From: a virus
Length of the DNA: 64,000 nucleotides
Strand: one strand, 5' to 3'
Virus record (IMG/VR): IMGVR_UViG_3300009104_000006
Span: 38,094-102,093 of that record
The translations under genes and the position numbers were made by a program. Numbering within the stretch: position 1 is the first letter of the stretch; each line of letters begins with the position of its first letter. Below, piece after piece: positions 15,311 to 25,900 of this stretch. Below the pieces are notes generated by a model. That model did not search any database. It was given only the letters and a program-made list of their open reading frames with translations, and was not told the origin of the DNA.

Positions 15311-18300
15311 TCAGGTTATGAGTTGTGTTGTGCAGAGACTGTATGTATGAGCCCCGTTTGCAGTAGGAGTAAATCTCACTTCGATATTACTGCCACTAAC
15401 TGTAGCATCCCAAGTTCCAACTACTGCAGAACCTGTGCTGATTTCCGCGTAGTGAGTTAGGAAGGCATTTGTGCCGTTGTATGTAATGAGTATCTCACCC
15501 GCATCTGTATCTACACTATCGTCCTTCTTAATATGATACAAGACTTTAGCCGCTCGGTATGTTGCCTTAGCGATGTTCATGAGAGATGTTGCGCCAGAAA
15601 TTGATGCTCCACTACCTCTTGCTGTATCTATGATGGCTACTGCATCGGCGCTGAGTGTGGCGCCTTGCACTTGTCCATCGGAAGTTAGATTTCTAATTGT
15701 GGCTACATCTCTGCTGGCGTCTACAGTTAGAGCCTTACTCGCTGCCACAGTCCCTACTGTAAGACCGTCTAAGACTCCTAACTCGGCGGTTGTAAGTGTA
15801 GTAGAATCGAGAGTAAGCGAAGTATCTCCAGTAATTGTGCCCGAAACCGCCAGACTGGTTCCTGTAATTGCCCCTCCAGCAAGAGTGCCCGAAGTTGTGA
15901 TATTAGATGAGCCTGTGTTAATTGTGCCGAAGCCCGATGTGATACTACCTGAGTTGAGTGCTCCTACAGTGGTAAGACTCGATGCCGTAACTCCACTTCC
16001 AAGCGTGTTGGCGTTGAGAACTGATGTGCCACCAATCTTGTATGCAGGAGTGCTGATGGAAGTCAAGTTCATGTGATTGTTAGAAGTCCATGAGTCGGTC
16101 GAATCCACCCAGATGAATGTCTTATCATCTCCGCTTGATTCAAGAGTAATTCCACCACCATCTATTGCCGCATCATTTCCGACACCGTTTCCAAGAGTAA
16201 TGTTAGTATCGGCTACGTCAATCGTAGTGCTGTTTACCGTGGTCGTTGTCCCGCGCACGATGAGATGACCCTTCACATCAACAGTCGATGTTGCGGCAGT
16301 TGCGCCACCTGTGACTACAAGCACTTCGGCGAGAGCGCCACTTGTGGATGTCGCTACACTGAGACCTATCTCGCCGGTTTCTGAACCAGAAGTTGCTGCT
16401 GTCGTCTTTGTCTGTATCTTTCCAAAGGCTTGGTTGTTTTGTGCAGCATCGTCGGAGTAAAAGGTAATTGCGCCTGCTACATCACTGGCAGCACCAGCCG
16501 CCCCCTTGTCCTTTACGAAGCGCAGTTCAGAACCAGTCTGGTCATTAGTAGTATTCTTGATTTGAACCACAGGTTTAGTGCTCGTGCTACTCTCAATACT
16601 CAGTAAAGGAGTCGTAATTGTGCGTGAAGTGCTACTGGTCATACTACTGGTAGCAGCCGTCTGTGCAGCATTCACGCTCATCTCGCCACTGGAAGCAGAA
16701 AGACCTGTGCCAGCGAATAGCGTAGCAATCCTGTCCACTGTTGTCTTTCGGTTGGTTCCGCCTGCGCCATCATCGACTATGAATAAATCACCACTCGCAA
16801 GTCCTGCACCGATGTCGGTCATTCCGTCAATGTCCAAAGAGAAAGTTAGGTCGTATGGGTCTCCGTCAGAGCCTGTTGATGTATCAGTCCAATTGATTTC
16901 TAATCCATCTCCATCAATGAACTTCACTTCTTTGTCTTCATCAATTGTGACTTCTGTGCCGTCCCCATCCTCTAAGACAAATCCGCTACCCATTCCGTCT
17001 GCGCCTGAAGACGATTGGGCCCAAACTGCATTTCCTCCGCTTAATTTGAGAACATACCCATTTGTATGAGTGCTTCGTCCTATCCTTGTAACATTTCCAG
17101 ACGCATCGAAAGTGAAAGACTCATCTCCGCCCGCTTCTTTGAGACTACCACCATCATCAAGAATAATATCTCCTTTGAACTTAGCCGTGCCGCCAGTGTC
17201 CAGAGTCATTACGTAATTTTGAACGTTAAGAGGGTTATCGACGCTACTTGCGACGTTATCATAATCTTTAGCAATATATCCGATATGGAATATATTGGCT
17301 TGAGTTTCGCCACTTCCACCTGCTCTGTTGGCTTGCCTTCCCACACCCCAAGAGTTTCCTGTGCCGCTTCGACCTTGAGTGTATACCGTCCCTTGACCAA
17401 CGTGGATATTTTCTGCTTGGTCTAAGACTAAGGCATTACCCATTCCGTTGTATGTGACGCCTGCAACATCATCATTAGCAATATCTGTATGAATACGGGC
17501 TTCCGCATAATTCATAGTGGTGTCATTGGAGGAACCAGATAAAGCAGGCCCATTGACTTGAAACATTGAGTTAGTTTCTCTCGCAGTCCCATTCACTTTA
17601 GCCCAAGATGTTGTTGTAAGATTAGTAAACTTCCCTGTGGAAGCAACATTTGCGCCAATAGTAGCACCATCCACTGTGCCCCCATTGATATCTACCGTTG
17701 TAAGGATACCCGCATCAGCCACAGTTCTACCTGCATTAGTCCAATTACCAGCCATTGAAGCGATAGTTGCTGCACCGCCATCAGTTAATCCGTAAGCACC
17801 AACTGTGAAGTTACCAGTATCAATATCCAAAGCAACTTGACCAGAAGTGCCAATAATTTTCAATTGCTCTTCAGAAGCATCCCATAACATATGGTCGCCA
17901 GAAGTGGCTGAATGGAATGTGACGTCTACGCCACTGCCAGCAGTGCCAGTAGTAACAGCACCGGTCGCACTGAGTGTCGTGAATGCTCCCGACCTTGGAG
18001 TAGCCGTGCCGATATCCGTATTGTCTATCGTGCCAGCGTTGATATCGACTGTAGTCAAAGTAGATGTGCCTGTTGCACTGAATGTCGTGAATGCTCCTGT
18101 AGAAGCACCATTTGCACCGATAGGCGTGTCATCTATCGCACCACTGTCGATGTTCACATTAGTCATCGCTTCATCGGAGAAATCAACTGCGCCCGCTTGT
18201 TCGTAAGCGCCGAGTTTAGTGACTGTTAGCGTATCAGTAGCGAAAGTGAAATCGGAATCATCGGTCAATAAACCAGCAGTGGAAGCAAATGGAACTCGAC

Positions 18301-18787
18301 CAGAAGTCAATCCATCGGCAGTAATACTCGCCGCTCTGAAATTGTAAGCGCCGATATCTATGTTCGCACTCGCTGTAATTCCAGCAGTTGTAAGTGCAGT
18401 AATTGTAGTAGCGGCGATTGTTCCTCCTTCGACTTTATCGCCACTAATCTGATTGTTAGCCAGAGTAAGAGTTCCGCCGGAAACATCGAGGGTTTTTCCA
18501 GAGCCAACTGTAACATCCGATGTGGCTATCGTCGCACCATCTATCGTGCCAGCGTTAATGTCTACCTTAGTGATATTCACTTCTCCAGACCCTTTCGGGG
18601 TGATATTGATGTCGATATTGGTATCTGTGCCATCGGCTGCAAGTGTCGTGCCTGTAAGCGTAACACCGGCTGCAGCGACATTCGTATCGAATATCCCCGC
18701 TTTTACAGTATGGTCGCTCGCAAGCGTAACATCGCCGTCTTCTACTACCAATCCTTGCTTTACTCTGAAATCTTTTATCGTGCCCAT
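15311..18787 (-). CDS. Tail fibre protein (paralogue 2)
   Basis: 1158 residues, ATG preceded by GAGAGGGATAG. N-terminal attachment-like module MGTIKDFRVKQGLVVEDGD. Residues about 100-400 hold repeated T/V-D-I-N-A/G-G-T-I/V-D phrases (VDINAGTIDGATI, VDINAGTIDNTDI, VDINGGTVDGATI). Further on are DDGGSLKEAGG, LSASSGEMSVNAAQT, and the module GHLIVRGTTTTVNSTTIDV with ITLGNGVGNDAAIDGGG, both with counterparts in the next fibre. The C-terminal about 90 residues, from RAAKVLYHIKK, end in an Ig-like or beta-sandwich domain also present there. This mosaic of shared modules is typical of phage fibres that diversify by recombination. Confidence 0.75.
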   Translation of the reverse strand: MGTIKDFRVKQGLVVEDGDVTLASDHTVKAGIFDTNVAAAGVTLTGTTLAADGTDTNIDINITPKGSGEVNITKVDINAGTIDGATIATSDVTVGSGKTLDVSGGTLTLANNQISGDKVEGGTIAATTITALTTAGITASANIDIGAYNFRAASITADGLTSGRVPFASTAGLLTDDSDFTFATDTLTVTKLGAYEQAGAVDFSDEAMTNVNIDSGAIDDTPIGANGASTGAFTTFSATGTSTLTTVDINAGTIDNTDIGTATPRSGAFTTLSATGAVTTGTAGSGVDVTFHSATSGDHMLWDASEEQLKIIGTSGQVALDIDTGNFTVGAYGLTDGGAATIASMAGNWTNAGRTVADAGILTTVDINGGTVDGATIGANVASTGKFTNLTTTSWAKVNGTARETNSMFQVNGPALSGSSNDTTMNYAEARIHTDIANDDVAGVTYNGMGNALVLDQAENIHVGQGTVYTQGRSGTGNSWGVGRQANRAGGSGETQANIFHIGYIAKDYDNVASSVDNPLNVQNYVMTLDTGGTAKFKGDIILDDGGSLKEAGGDESFTFDASGNVTRIGRSTHTNGYVLKLSGGNAVWAQSSSGADGMGSGFVLEDGDGTEVTIDEDKEVKFIDGDGLEINWTDTSTGSDGDPYDLTFSLDIDGMTDIGAGLASGDLFIVDDGAGGTNRKTTVDRIATLFAGTGLSASSGEMSVNAAQTAATSSMTSSTSRTITTPLLSIESSTSTKPVVQIKNTTNDQTGSELRFVKDKGAAGAASDVAGAITFYSDDAAQNNQAFGKIQTKTTAATSGSETGEIGLSVATSTSGALAEVLVVTGGATAATSTVDVKGHLIVRGTTTTVNSTTIDVADTNITLGNGVGNDAAIDGGGITLESSGDDKTFIWVDSTDSWTSNNHMNLTSISTPAYKIGGTSVLNANTLGSGVTASSLTTVGALNSGSITSGFGTINTGSSNITTSGTLAGGAITGTSLAVSGTITGDTSLTLDSTTLTTAELGVLDGLTVGTVAASKALTVDASRDVATIRNLTSDGQVQGATLSADAVAIIDTARGSGASISGATSLMNIAKATYRAAKVLYHIKKDDSVDTDAGEILITYNGTNAFLTHYAEISTGSAVVGTWDATVSGSNIEVRFTPTANGAHTYSLCTTQLIT

Positions 18788-18799
18788 TTTCTATCCCTC

Positions 18800-21181
18800 T
18801 CATATTGTCATTGCTTGCCAAGAGATGCGCACGACTACCGCTTTACTGTTAGCCGTAGGCGTCACTTGTAATTCAACGTTCGCACCATCTATCGCTGCAT
18901 CATAACTTCCCTGTAACGTTCCATGACTCGTTACAACACCGTATGTGGTGAGATATGCCTCTGTTGCATTGACCGAATCCGTTCCATTATGCGTTAGAAC
19001 CATTTCAGCAGTTTCATATCTGGAATCGGTAGTATTCTGCACTTCAACAAGCACTTTCGCCGCTCTGAACTTCGTTTTATCAAAAAGAGTCACATCAATA
19101 GAAGTTGAAGTGCTTGAACTGCCTGTGCTATTCGTTGCATAGCCGAAACCAGTCTCCTTTACTTGGAATGTGGCCTCTGGGGAGGCTTGGAGTATACCGA
19201 CTTTATCTCCGGCAGTATCTACTTTGAGCACATTCGTGTCGATTGTAACATCTCCGCTTCCAGTGATGGTGCCAGTAGTAAGTGCATCGAGATACCCAGT
19301 GGCGAATCTGATGGTGTTAGAACCTAAGTTCAGCGCACTATCTGCACTTGGGTAAATATGCTGATTAAACGTCCAAGCATCATTGGCATCGACCCATGAT
19401 ATTGTCTTGTTAGTGCCACTCGATGATTCAAGAGTGATACCGCCTCCATCGACGGCAGCGTCGTTTCCTAAGCCATTACCGAGATTGATGTTTTTATCCT
19501 CCACGTCTATCGTAGCCACGTTCAATGTAGTAGTTGCTCCACTGACAATTAAATCACCAGTGACTGTGAGGTCATCGCTTACAGTAAGCGTTCCACTCGC
19601 TGGACCTATTGACGTAATGCCCGTTTGGGCGGCATCAAGATTCAAAACACCACTGGATGCTGAAATGCCTGTGCCAGCCATCGCAGTAGCCAAATCAGCA
19701 ATAGATTCTTTCTTGGAATTATTTGAGTCGTTAGCGTCAATGAATCCAATCGAATCGGCGGCGACATCCACAGCAGCAGCAGAAAGAGCATTCAAATTGG
19801 TGGCTATGGAATCCCCATCAAGAAGCACCTTTGAGGTATTGAAGTATAACCTTGAATCATCAGAATCGCGCCATAGAGTAGTTGCTGAACCCGGATTAGT
19901 AGCCGTGCCAGTGCCAAATTGCACACCCGTAGGCGCACTAATGAGGCCTGCTGTTGATACTACGCCTACAGTAAGAGTGTTCGTTCCAGCATTGTAGGTG
20001 AAGGCAGACTCGCCAGAGAATCCGCTTGACCCATCATTGTATTGAACATCACCAGTAGAGCCACCCGAAGCGCTCGAACTACTACTTGATGCGAATATCT
20101 TGACCCATGCGCTGCCGTTGTATGCAAATACTGCTGCTGACGCAGGACCAACGGTGGAATTGATACCAGACGGGTCGAATGCTATATTGTGAGTAGCAGA
20201 AGCAGCGTTGTTTACTGTCACCGTATGACTTGGAGGAAATGTGCCACTTGGCGTTAGTGTGATGTTACCAGTAGGCGTAGCATGAAAGAAGTTTGGCCCA
20301 TCGAATCTGAAAGTCTGCGAAGCATTACTCGTGCTAAGTTTGTCTGGACCGAGTCTGTATGACCTTCGCGCACCGCCTTGCTTACCACTGAAGTAAAGCA
20401 CGTTATCCCCAGCATTACTGTAAGACATCCACAGAGCGCCTAACTCACTGTTAGTCAGTGCACCATTTTCATCTCCACCTCCGTGAATACCATCTAAGTC
20501 AGTGTGCATGTCAACGCGATTTGAATCCGTAACAGTGGCTCCTACTGCACCTGTGCTTACGGGCGTCATGTAAATTGGTGATGGACGAAGGAAGGTCCGT
20601 CTGTCGAGTATCTCTCCTCCGGCTGTAGTCATATCCAAATCGCCTGTGCCGCTGGAATAGACACATTTCACTATTCCAAGAACCGTAGTTTGCTTAGACG
20701 AGAGTGAATTATTGGGGTCAGAAAGGAATCCTTCTGGAGTTACAGGATAACCGCTCGATACAGGAGTGCCCATTTCAACATAGATATTCTTCTTCGTATT
20801 ACTTCCATCAGAGCAGACATAGACTACTAAAAGAACAGACTGACCACTTGTTAAAGCAGATTGGCTCCCTTCTATACGACTATCTTCAAGCGTCACTGTG
20901 TAATCATCGGGCGCATTGCTATCGTAACCTCCTCCGAATGGCACTATGATGCCATCAATGACAGCATATCCACCCTTAATCGTCAATACATTGGTTGAAG
21001 CAGAAATAGCGCCGGGCATATTCGCAGGTGTATTTCTATCACCATCTCCTACTGCCCCGTCTTCTAATGCTAAGATTCCATTACCATGAAGCCCCTCATA
21101 GAGATTAGTGAAAGATGGAGAAAGTATGTAGTCTCCATCTGTTAGGCCCGTTGTATGTCCAGATTTCGTATTATCGCCCAT
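18800..21181 (-). CDS. Tail fibre protein (paralogue 3)
   Basis: 793 residues. The N terminus differs from the other two fibres (MGDNTKSGHTTGLTDGDYI) and is followed by a beta-rich part with tail-fibre phrases such as RRSYRLGPDKLSTS. From about residue 500 it parallels paralogue 2: ISASSGVLNLDAAQTG, GDLIVSGATTTLNVATIDV, INLGNGLGNDAAVDGGG, then the C-terminal domain beginning FRAAKVLVEVQN. It lies next to the hub gene and so may be the fibre closest to the tail tip. Receptor binding is inferred. Confidence 0.72.
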   Translation of the reverse strand: MGDNTKSGHTTGLTDGDYILSPSFTNLYEGLHGNGILALEDGAVGDGDRNTPANMPGAISASTNVLTIKGGYAVIDGIIVPFGGGYDSNAPDDYTVTLEDSRIEGSQSALTSGQSVLLVVYVCSDGSNTKKNIYVEMGTPVSSGYPVTPEGFLSDPNNSLSSKQTTVLGIVKCVYSSGTGDLDMTTAGGEILDRRTFLRPSPIYMTPVSTGAVGATVTDSNRVDMHTDLDGIHGGGDENGALTNSELGALWMSYSNAGDNVLYFSGKQGGARRSYRLGPDKLSTSNASQTFRFDGPNFFHATPTGNITLTPSGTFPPSHTVTVNNAASATHNIAFDPSGINSTVGPASAAVFAYNGSAWVKIFASSSSSSASGGSTGDVQYNDGSSGFSGESAFTYNAGTNTLTVGVVSTAGLISAPTGVQFGTGTATNPGSATTLWRDSDDSRLYFNTSKVLLDGDSIATNLNALSAAAVDVAADSIGFIDANDSNNSKKESIADLATAMAGTGISASSGVLNLDAAQTGITSIGPASGTLTVSDDLTVTGDLIVSGATTTLNVATIDVEDKNINLGNGLGNDAAVDGGGITLESSSGTNKTISWVDANDAWTFNQHIYPSADSALNLGSNTIRFATGYLDALTTGTITGSGDVTIDTNVLKVDTAGDKVGILQASPEATFQVKETGFGYATNSTGSSSTSTSIDVTLFDKTKFRAAKVLVEVQNTTDSRYETAEMVLTHNGTDSVNATEAYLTTYGVVTSHGTLQGSYDAAIDGANVELQVTPTANSKAVVVRISWQAMTI

Positions 21182-21185
21182 TTAC

Positions 21186-21530
21186 TCACTTCACTTCTAC
21201 TATCAATTGAATCTTCATTTCGTTATTTGCACTTTTCACTATTGGCCTGAAAACATGCCTTGTGATGGGTGTGAAACCGCTCGCTCCGCGTAACTGGACA
21301 TAGACTTCCTTCAAAGTCTCATCGAATGTATTTGCTATACCGAGTGTTCCTTCGACAAGAAGCGTCGCATTATCAATCACTTTTACCGTTGGAGTGATGG
21401 TAACGGCAGGACGACCTGCAGAGCCATCACCAGATGTTGCTGGAGTGCCATCGAATCCTATCACCATCTCATTGATGTTCGATGCAATCGTATCAATCAT
21501 CAATCTCTTCAAATGGTCGTTTGCTGGCAT
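21186..21530 (-). CDS. Small tail-tip/baseplate protein, unknown
   Basis: 114 residues, mostly beta-strand in pattern (VTITPTVKVIDNATLLVEGTLGI, KIQLIVEVK), with MPANDHLKRLMIDTIASNINEMVIGFDGT at the start read in two parts as helix then loop. Its start shares a base with the hub stop (TAATG). A linker between hub and fibre is plausible from position alone. Confidence 0.5.
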   Translation of the reverse strand: MPANDHLKRLMIDTIASNINEMVIGFDGTPATSGDGSAGRPAVTITPTVKVIDNATLLVEGTLGIANTFDETLKEVYVQLRGASGFTPITRHVFRPIVKSANNEMKIQLIVEVK

Positions 21531-22942
21531 TAACTTTCACCTCGCATGATTACTGCGGCACTCTTGTTCAAGCCCATAGGCTTGTAGTTTTTACCGATTC
21601 TCCCTCTTTCGGCATTTTTTCCAATTATAAGCCCAGAAGACGACACTTGTCTTAATGTGATTATTGGTGTTATGAAAACATCCAATGAATCAAAGAAGGA
21701 AAGATTCTCATCCACAATCTGACTACTTTTATCTGGATTTTCAATTGAACCTCTTGAGATGCTACCGCTTGTGATATTCTGTAATACGCCCTCTATACCA
21801 GTATCTAACGTCAAGAATGTAAAATCACTCGTCTTATTACTCAACTTGTGTTTTGATTCCATTACTACATACATATTATTGCCATATTCAACTACACTAC
21901 CCGGTCTCAAATCCCAAGCATCTGGATGTCCATTTGTTACAATAGCCCCTCTCATAATCGAGTTTGCTTTCAATATCTGTCTTGCGACCTTCTTTGCACT
22001 CTGCACGCTGCTTATCGACGCATCATATATTGGTGTGGTGTTTTCGAGAATGTCTGTATCGAACTTACCCTGCTGTCTTGCACCATCGTCCATAGTAAGT
22101 ATCAATTTCTCATTCAGAGCAATGGCCTCGCCCTGCACAGTAATTCGATTCTCTGTATTTTCCACTGGGCTTCTATCTTCACTCCCAGTTCTAAATTGTG
22201 GATTTAGTTGTTTAATTCCGCTTGAAAAGTTGAATGGCACGTATTGTAGTGCACCATGGCGATTGAATATCGAAATCCTGTTATCATGACGAGAGATGAA
22301 TCTTAATGCAGATAGCAGATTAACACCATTGAAATCTGCAGCAAGATACGTATTGCTTACCTTTCTTCTATTTTTACCCAAGTTCGCTATTGTGGGTGAT
22401 TCGCCTATCGTCACAGCAGTGATGGTGCCAGTGATAGAATTACCCAGTTTCATTGCCAAATCCGTTGTTCTCAACCCTACATCGACAATTTGACCAAAAC
22501 GCAGTGCTTCTTCATCGAACCCTAAATCCTTCAATGTGCTACCTTTCAGATTCCTCACATTCACCCTTAATCCAGAAGTCGTGCTTTCATTACTACCTCC
22601 TATGATTCTATTCAACGGCTTATTTACACCATACATCAGAGATGTAGGCGCGTCTTTTCCTTTTCCTGTCCAGATAGTGCCTTTCAATGAGTGCCCATCT
22701 GTTTCGTTATGGGTGATATGCATACCAGATTCTGATTCTACAAATGTATATGTCTTTTCTGTCGCTAAATCGTAGTTCTGAGCATTCCTTGTCTCAATTG
22801 TAATTTTGCTCTTATTGCTACTTTGAGGTTGAATCTTAGCATAATGAACTGCATTATCTACGAATACAGGCTGTCTAACATCGTTCATTACTGAAGTGAG
22901 AGTGGTATCGAAACGACCAACAGAAGATTGTATTAGTGTCAT
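21530..22942 (-). CDS. Baseplate/tail hub-like protein
   Basis: 470 residues. The middle has features of gp27/gpD-type hub proteins: FNGVNLLSALRFISRHDNRISIF, a typical 'localised frame' helix, followed by RHGALQYVPF, then VARQILKANSIMRGAIV and DLRPGSVVEYGNNMYVV, the R-P-G-x-x-V phrase common near the end of hub beta-barrels. No lysozyme or peptidase domain is visible. Coupled by ATGA to the giant gene upstream. The protein probably forms the trimeric hub at the tail end through which DNA passes. Assignment is by pattern, not search. Confidence 0.6.
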   Translation of the reverse strand: MTLIQSSVGRFDTTLTSVMNDVRQPVFVDNAVHYAKIQPQSSNKSKITIETRNAQNYDLATEKTYTFVESESGMHITHNETDGHSLKGTIWTGKGKDAPTSLMYGVNKPLNRIIGGSNESTTSGLRVNVRNLKGSTLKDLGFDEEALRFGQIVDVGLRTTDLAMKLGNSITGTITAVTIGESPTIANLGKNRRKVSNTYLAADFNGVNLLSALRFISRHDNRISIFNRHGALQYVPFNFSSGIKQLNPQFRTGSEDRSPVENTENRITVQGEAIALNEKLILTMDDGARQQGKFDTDILENTTPIYDASISSVQSAKKVARQILKANSIMRGAIVTNGHPDAWDLRPGSVVEYGNNMYVVMESKHKLSNKTSDFTFLTLDTGIEGVLQNITSGSISRGSIENPDKSSQIVDENLSFFDSLDVFITPIITLRQVSSSGLIIGKNAERGRIGKNYKPMGLNKSAAVIMRGES

Positions 22943-25900
22943 GCTCCATCCCCACTATGGTCTGTAATGCTAAATGAAATGTCCCCTTTGTGCCCCTTAG
23001 AATGCAACGCTTGACTAAATCTTGGCTTAACAGAGAAGTCCATTCGCTTCATTTCGTCATCTGTATCTTCTTCTTGCCGCCTTCTTGGAGCATCGGAACG
23101 ATGATGTTGTAGCGTATTATCAGAAATGACTAATCTACTCACTGTCGAGTTTAGACTCTCCTTGTCGAATCCAGAAACTTCTGTTCCGGGTAGTTTAGGA
23201 CCGAAACTCGTTGGTGCCGTGAAAGCCCCTGTGGGGTCGAATACGAATACTGGCAAGTAAGGCCCATTACCGTCCGGTAAACTTCTTCCAGATGCCAGAT
23301 TCCCAGTGGCTGCTCTTCCATTACTAACTTCATACGTAAAGAGACCATATTTTCCACCAGATGATGCAAAGAGGTAATTCTGGTCGTATTGAGGAGTGCC
23401 AGTAACAATTGAATTATGAATGCGATATACCTCTGTATGTTTAGAGTCTAAGGTTCTAATTGGTCGAAGTAAGAACTTTACATTCTTGTCTTTTTCGTTG
23501 TTTCTCACTGATTTTGAGGTGTAGTCATCTGCATCTTGATATGGATTGCTCGTATCATTACTTCCCGTCAATGAAGCCACTCCCCAATTCGTATCATCAA
23601 ACAATCCAGCATAGTTGCTTGCATCTAACACATAGGAACCGCCATAGGGTCTGAATGCGTTAGTGTGAGAATAGCGATGCACTGCACTTACAGGAGAGCC
23701 ATTATTCTGTCTTCCAAATGCGCCACCTGTGTAATCGACATCGGCTATCGTATTAGTTCCAACTTGGAATCCACCATGAAGAACGACGCGCTGACCTACA
23801 TTTCTGTCTGTATGAAGACTATGTGCCTCAGTATTGATAGCAATGTGATTTTGCTCTATTCCTTCAGTCACTTCAGCGTCTATTCCAATTCTGGGACTTG
23901 TTCTTGATATTGCATCCTTATGAGGAGAAACGCCTACAAACTCTTCGATTCTATCACTTGCGACAGCCTCTGGCTTCAGTAACCCATTACTGTCTATCGC
24001 TAATTTAGCACTAATTCCCCTCTTGACTTCATCGGCTTGCAGTATAGCGTTACGGGGACGTAGCAAACCATCTCCAAAGAGCGGTTCGGCAGTATTATGA
24101 CTCAAGACTACACCCGTTTTGTGGATAGGGGCCGAAAGTTCAGTAAGCACATCCTCATTAAATCGCGTTGGATAACGCACGCCACGACCATTACCCATAT
24201 CTCCCACACGCATAGAGTGAGTTGGCGCAAATACATCTACCAAATCATGGCCTGTATTAGTTGCATGTAAGTTCACATCGTTGTTTGTGCCACCAAATCT
24301 CGGTATCGTAGTCGTCACACTCACATTGCCGTTAGATAGATTAGCCACCCCCTTCATATTGAAAATTGGTTTAGCATTATTCCAAATTCTCCGATATGGG
24401 CTTCTGCTATTCCTTCTATCGTTCTCATAAGCGTCACCACAGTCCCATGCCGGTCTAATGCCGAATCCACGCACTGGAGCACGCCTTACATCCTCTCCTC
24501 GCTCGTTGCCCCACCAATCCACCAGATAATACTGAGAGGCCTCAGATAGGCTTGTTTTGTCCATAGCCACTTCATCTCCCCACCAGTCTCTTTGAGTTCC
24601 TGCGTTATTGGTTAGTGTTCTCACAGGAGTCCCAAAGGGTCTGGTCATCCTTCTACCGTCGCTATAACGCACTTGCCAGTCCGCTTGGTCTTGAGCCAAC
24701 ATTCCTGTGAAATTGGTCTGTCTTTCCATAATTCCAACATATGTGGTAGGATGAGTCGCATTGGAAAGTCCCGAACCGCCTGCATAAGTCCATGTCGCAG
24801 TTTCAGTCTGAACCAGTGGCCCAGCGTCATAATCAAGAGTTTTGATGCCAGACCCGGTTGGATTTGTTTCATAGACTGCTCTGGTCGGACTGAGACCGTA
24901 TGTAGGCCTGTTACAGGCTTGACGTATAGCGTTACGGTAGCCATACGGTTTTCTTCGAGAAGAGCCCATAGCGGCCGTTGTGATGCCCGAAGAGACAGAA
25001 TAACTGCCGTCATCATCGCTATCTACCCATTCTCGAAGGTCGCTGGAAGTGAAATTGGGATTTCCATCGCTGTGATTGTGCACATTCCAAGATGCGCTTG
25101 CAAAACTGAAAAGGTCAAGTTTGCTGACATGAGGGCCGCCACGACTTCCACAAGGCCAAAAACCACTCAACATTACATCGGTTCCTCCCGCTTGATGGTC
25201 AGTGCCAGTTGTAGCGGCAACTGTTTCTCCTGTCTTCGATATGTTAGGTGTCATAATTAGGAAGTCAAATGGTCCGGCACTCATAGCATGTGTAAAATCA
25301 TGATAATGTATAGTCTCAAAGTGTTCTGGTATTGAATTATACGATGCTTTATCCACAGCAACACTTCCCCAAGTAGTTCGACTATCTGAGAAATACGTAT
25401 TTGGCCTTCCTAAATTAGGATGCCACATACATAGGAAAGCATCTGGTGTATAAGATGAATATGTATCACGATTACCATTCACTATATCTGGTAGTATATT
25501 CGCAAATACACTCTTCTTTCTATCTGTAAGTAGTTTACTTGCAGATAATGTATTGTATGAATGTGATAATCGTAGTTCTGCACCATCGTATATATTGTCC
25601 CAGAAATTATCTGAACCCGATTTAGCAGCCAAATAGATGGTATTCGGCACATTCACATTTGCAGCATCATTACCGCTTCTCTTTGTATACGGTTTAGAAT
25701 AGATATCTCCATTCTTTGCCGTGTATTCAATCTCCTGAGCGTAATGAGAGGTTAATGGGAATAGATTTGCATTGTCTACGGTAATTGTCCCACCTGTATT
25801 GAAGGATTCAACAATGCATTTTGGATTAAGGCTGACAATTTGTCGTAGTTTAGAGTATATGTCAAGGTATGTTGAGGTATATCCATTGATAGTTTGTTGA

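Noticed and set aside
24673-25260. 195-residue + strand frame
   Set aside because: It lies fully inside the giant - strand gene and has no supporting start context or neighbours; a long shadow of coding bias.
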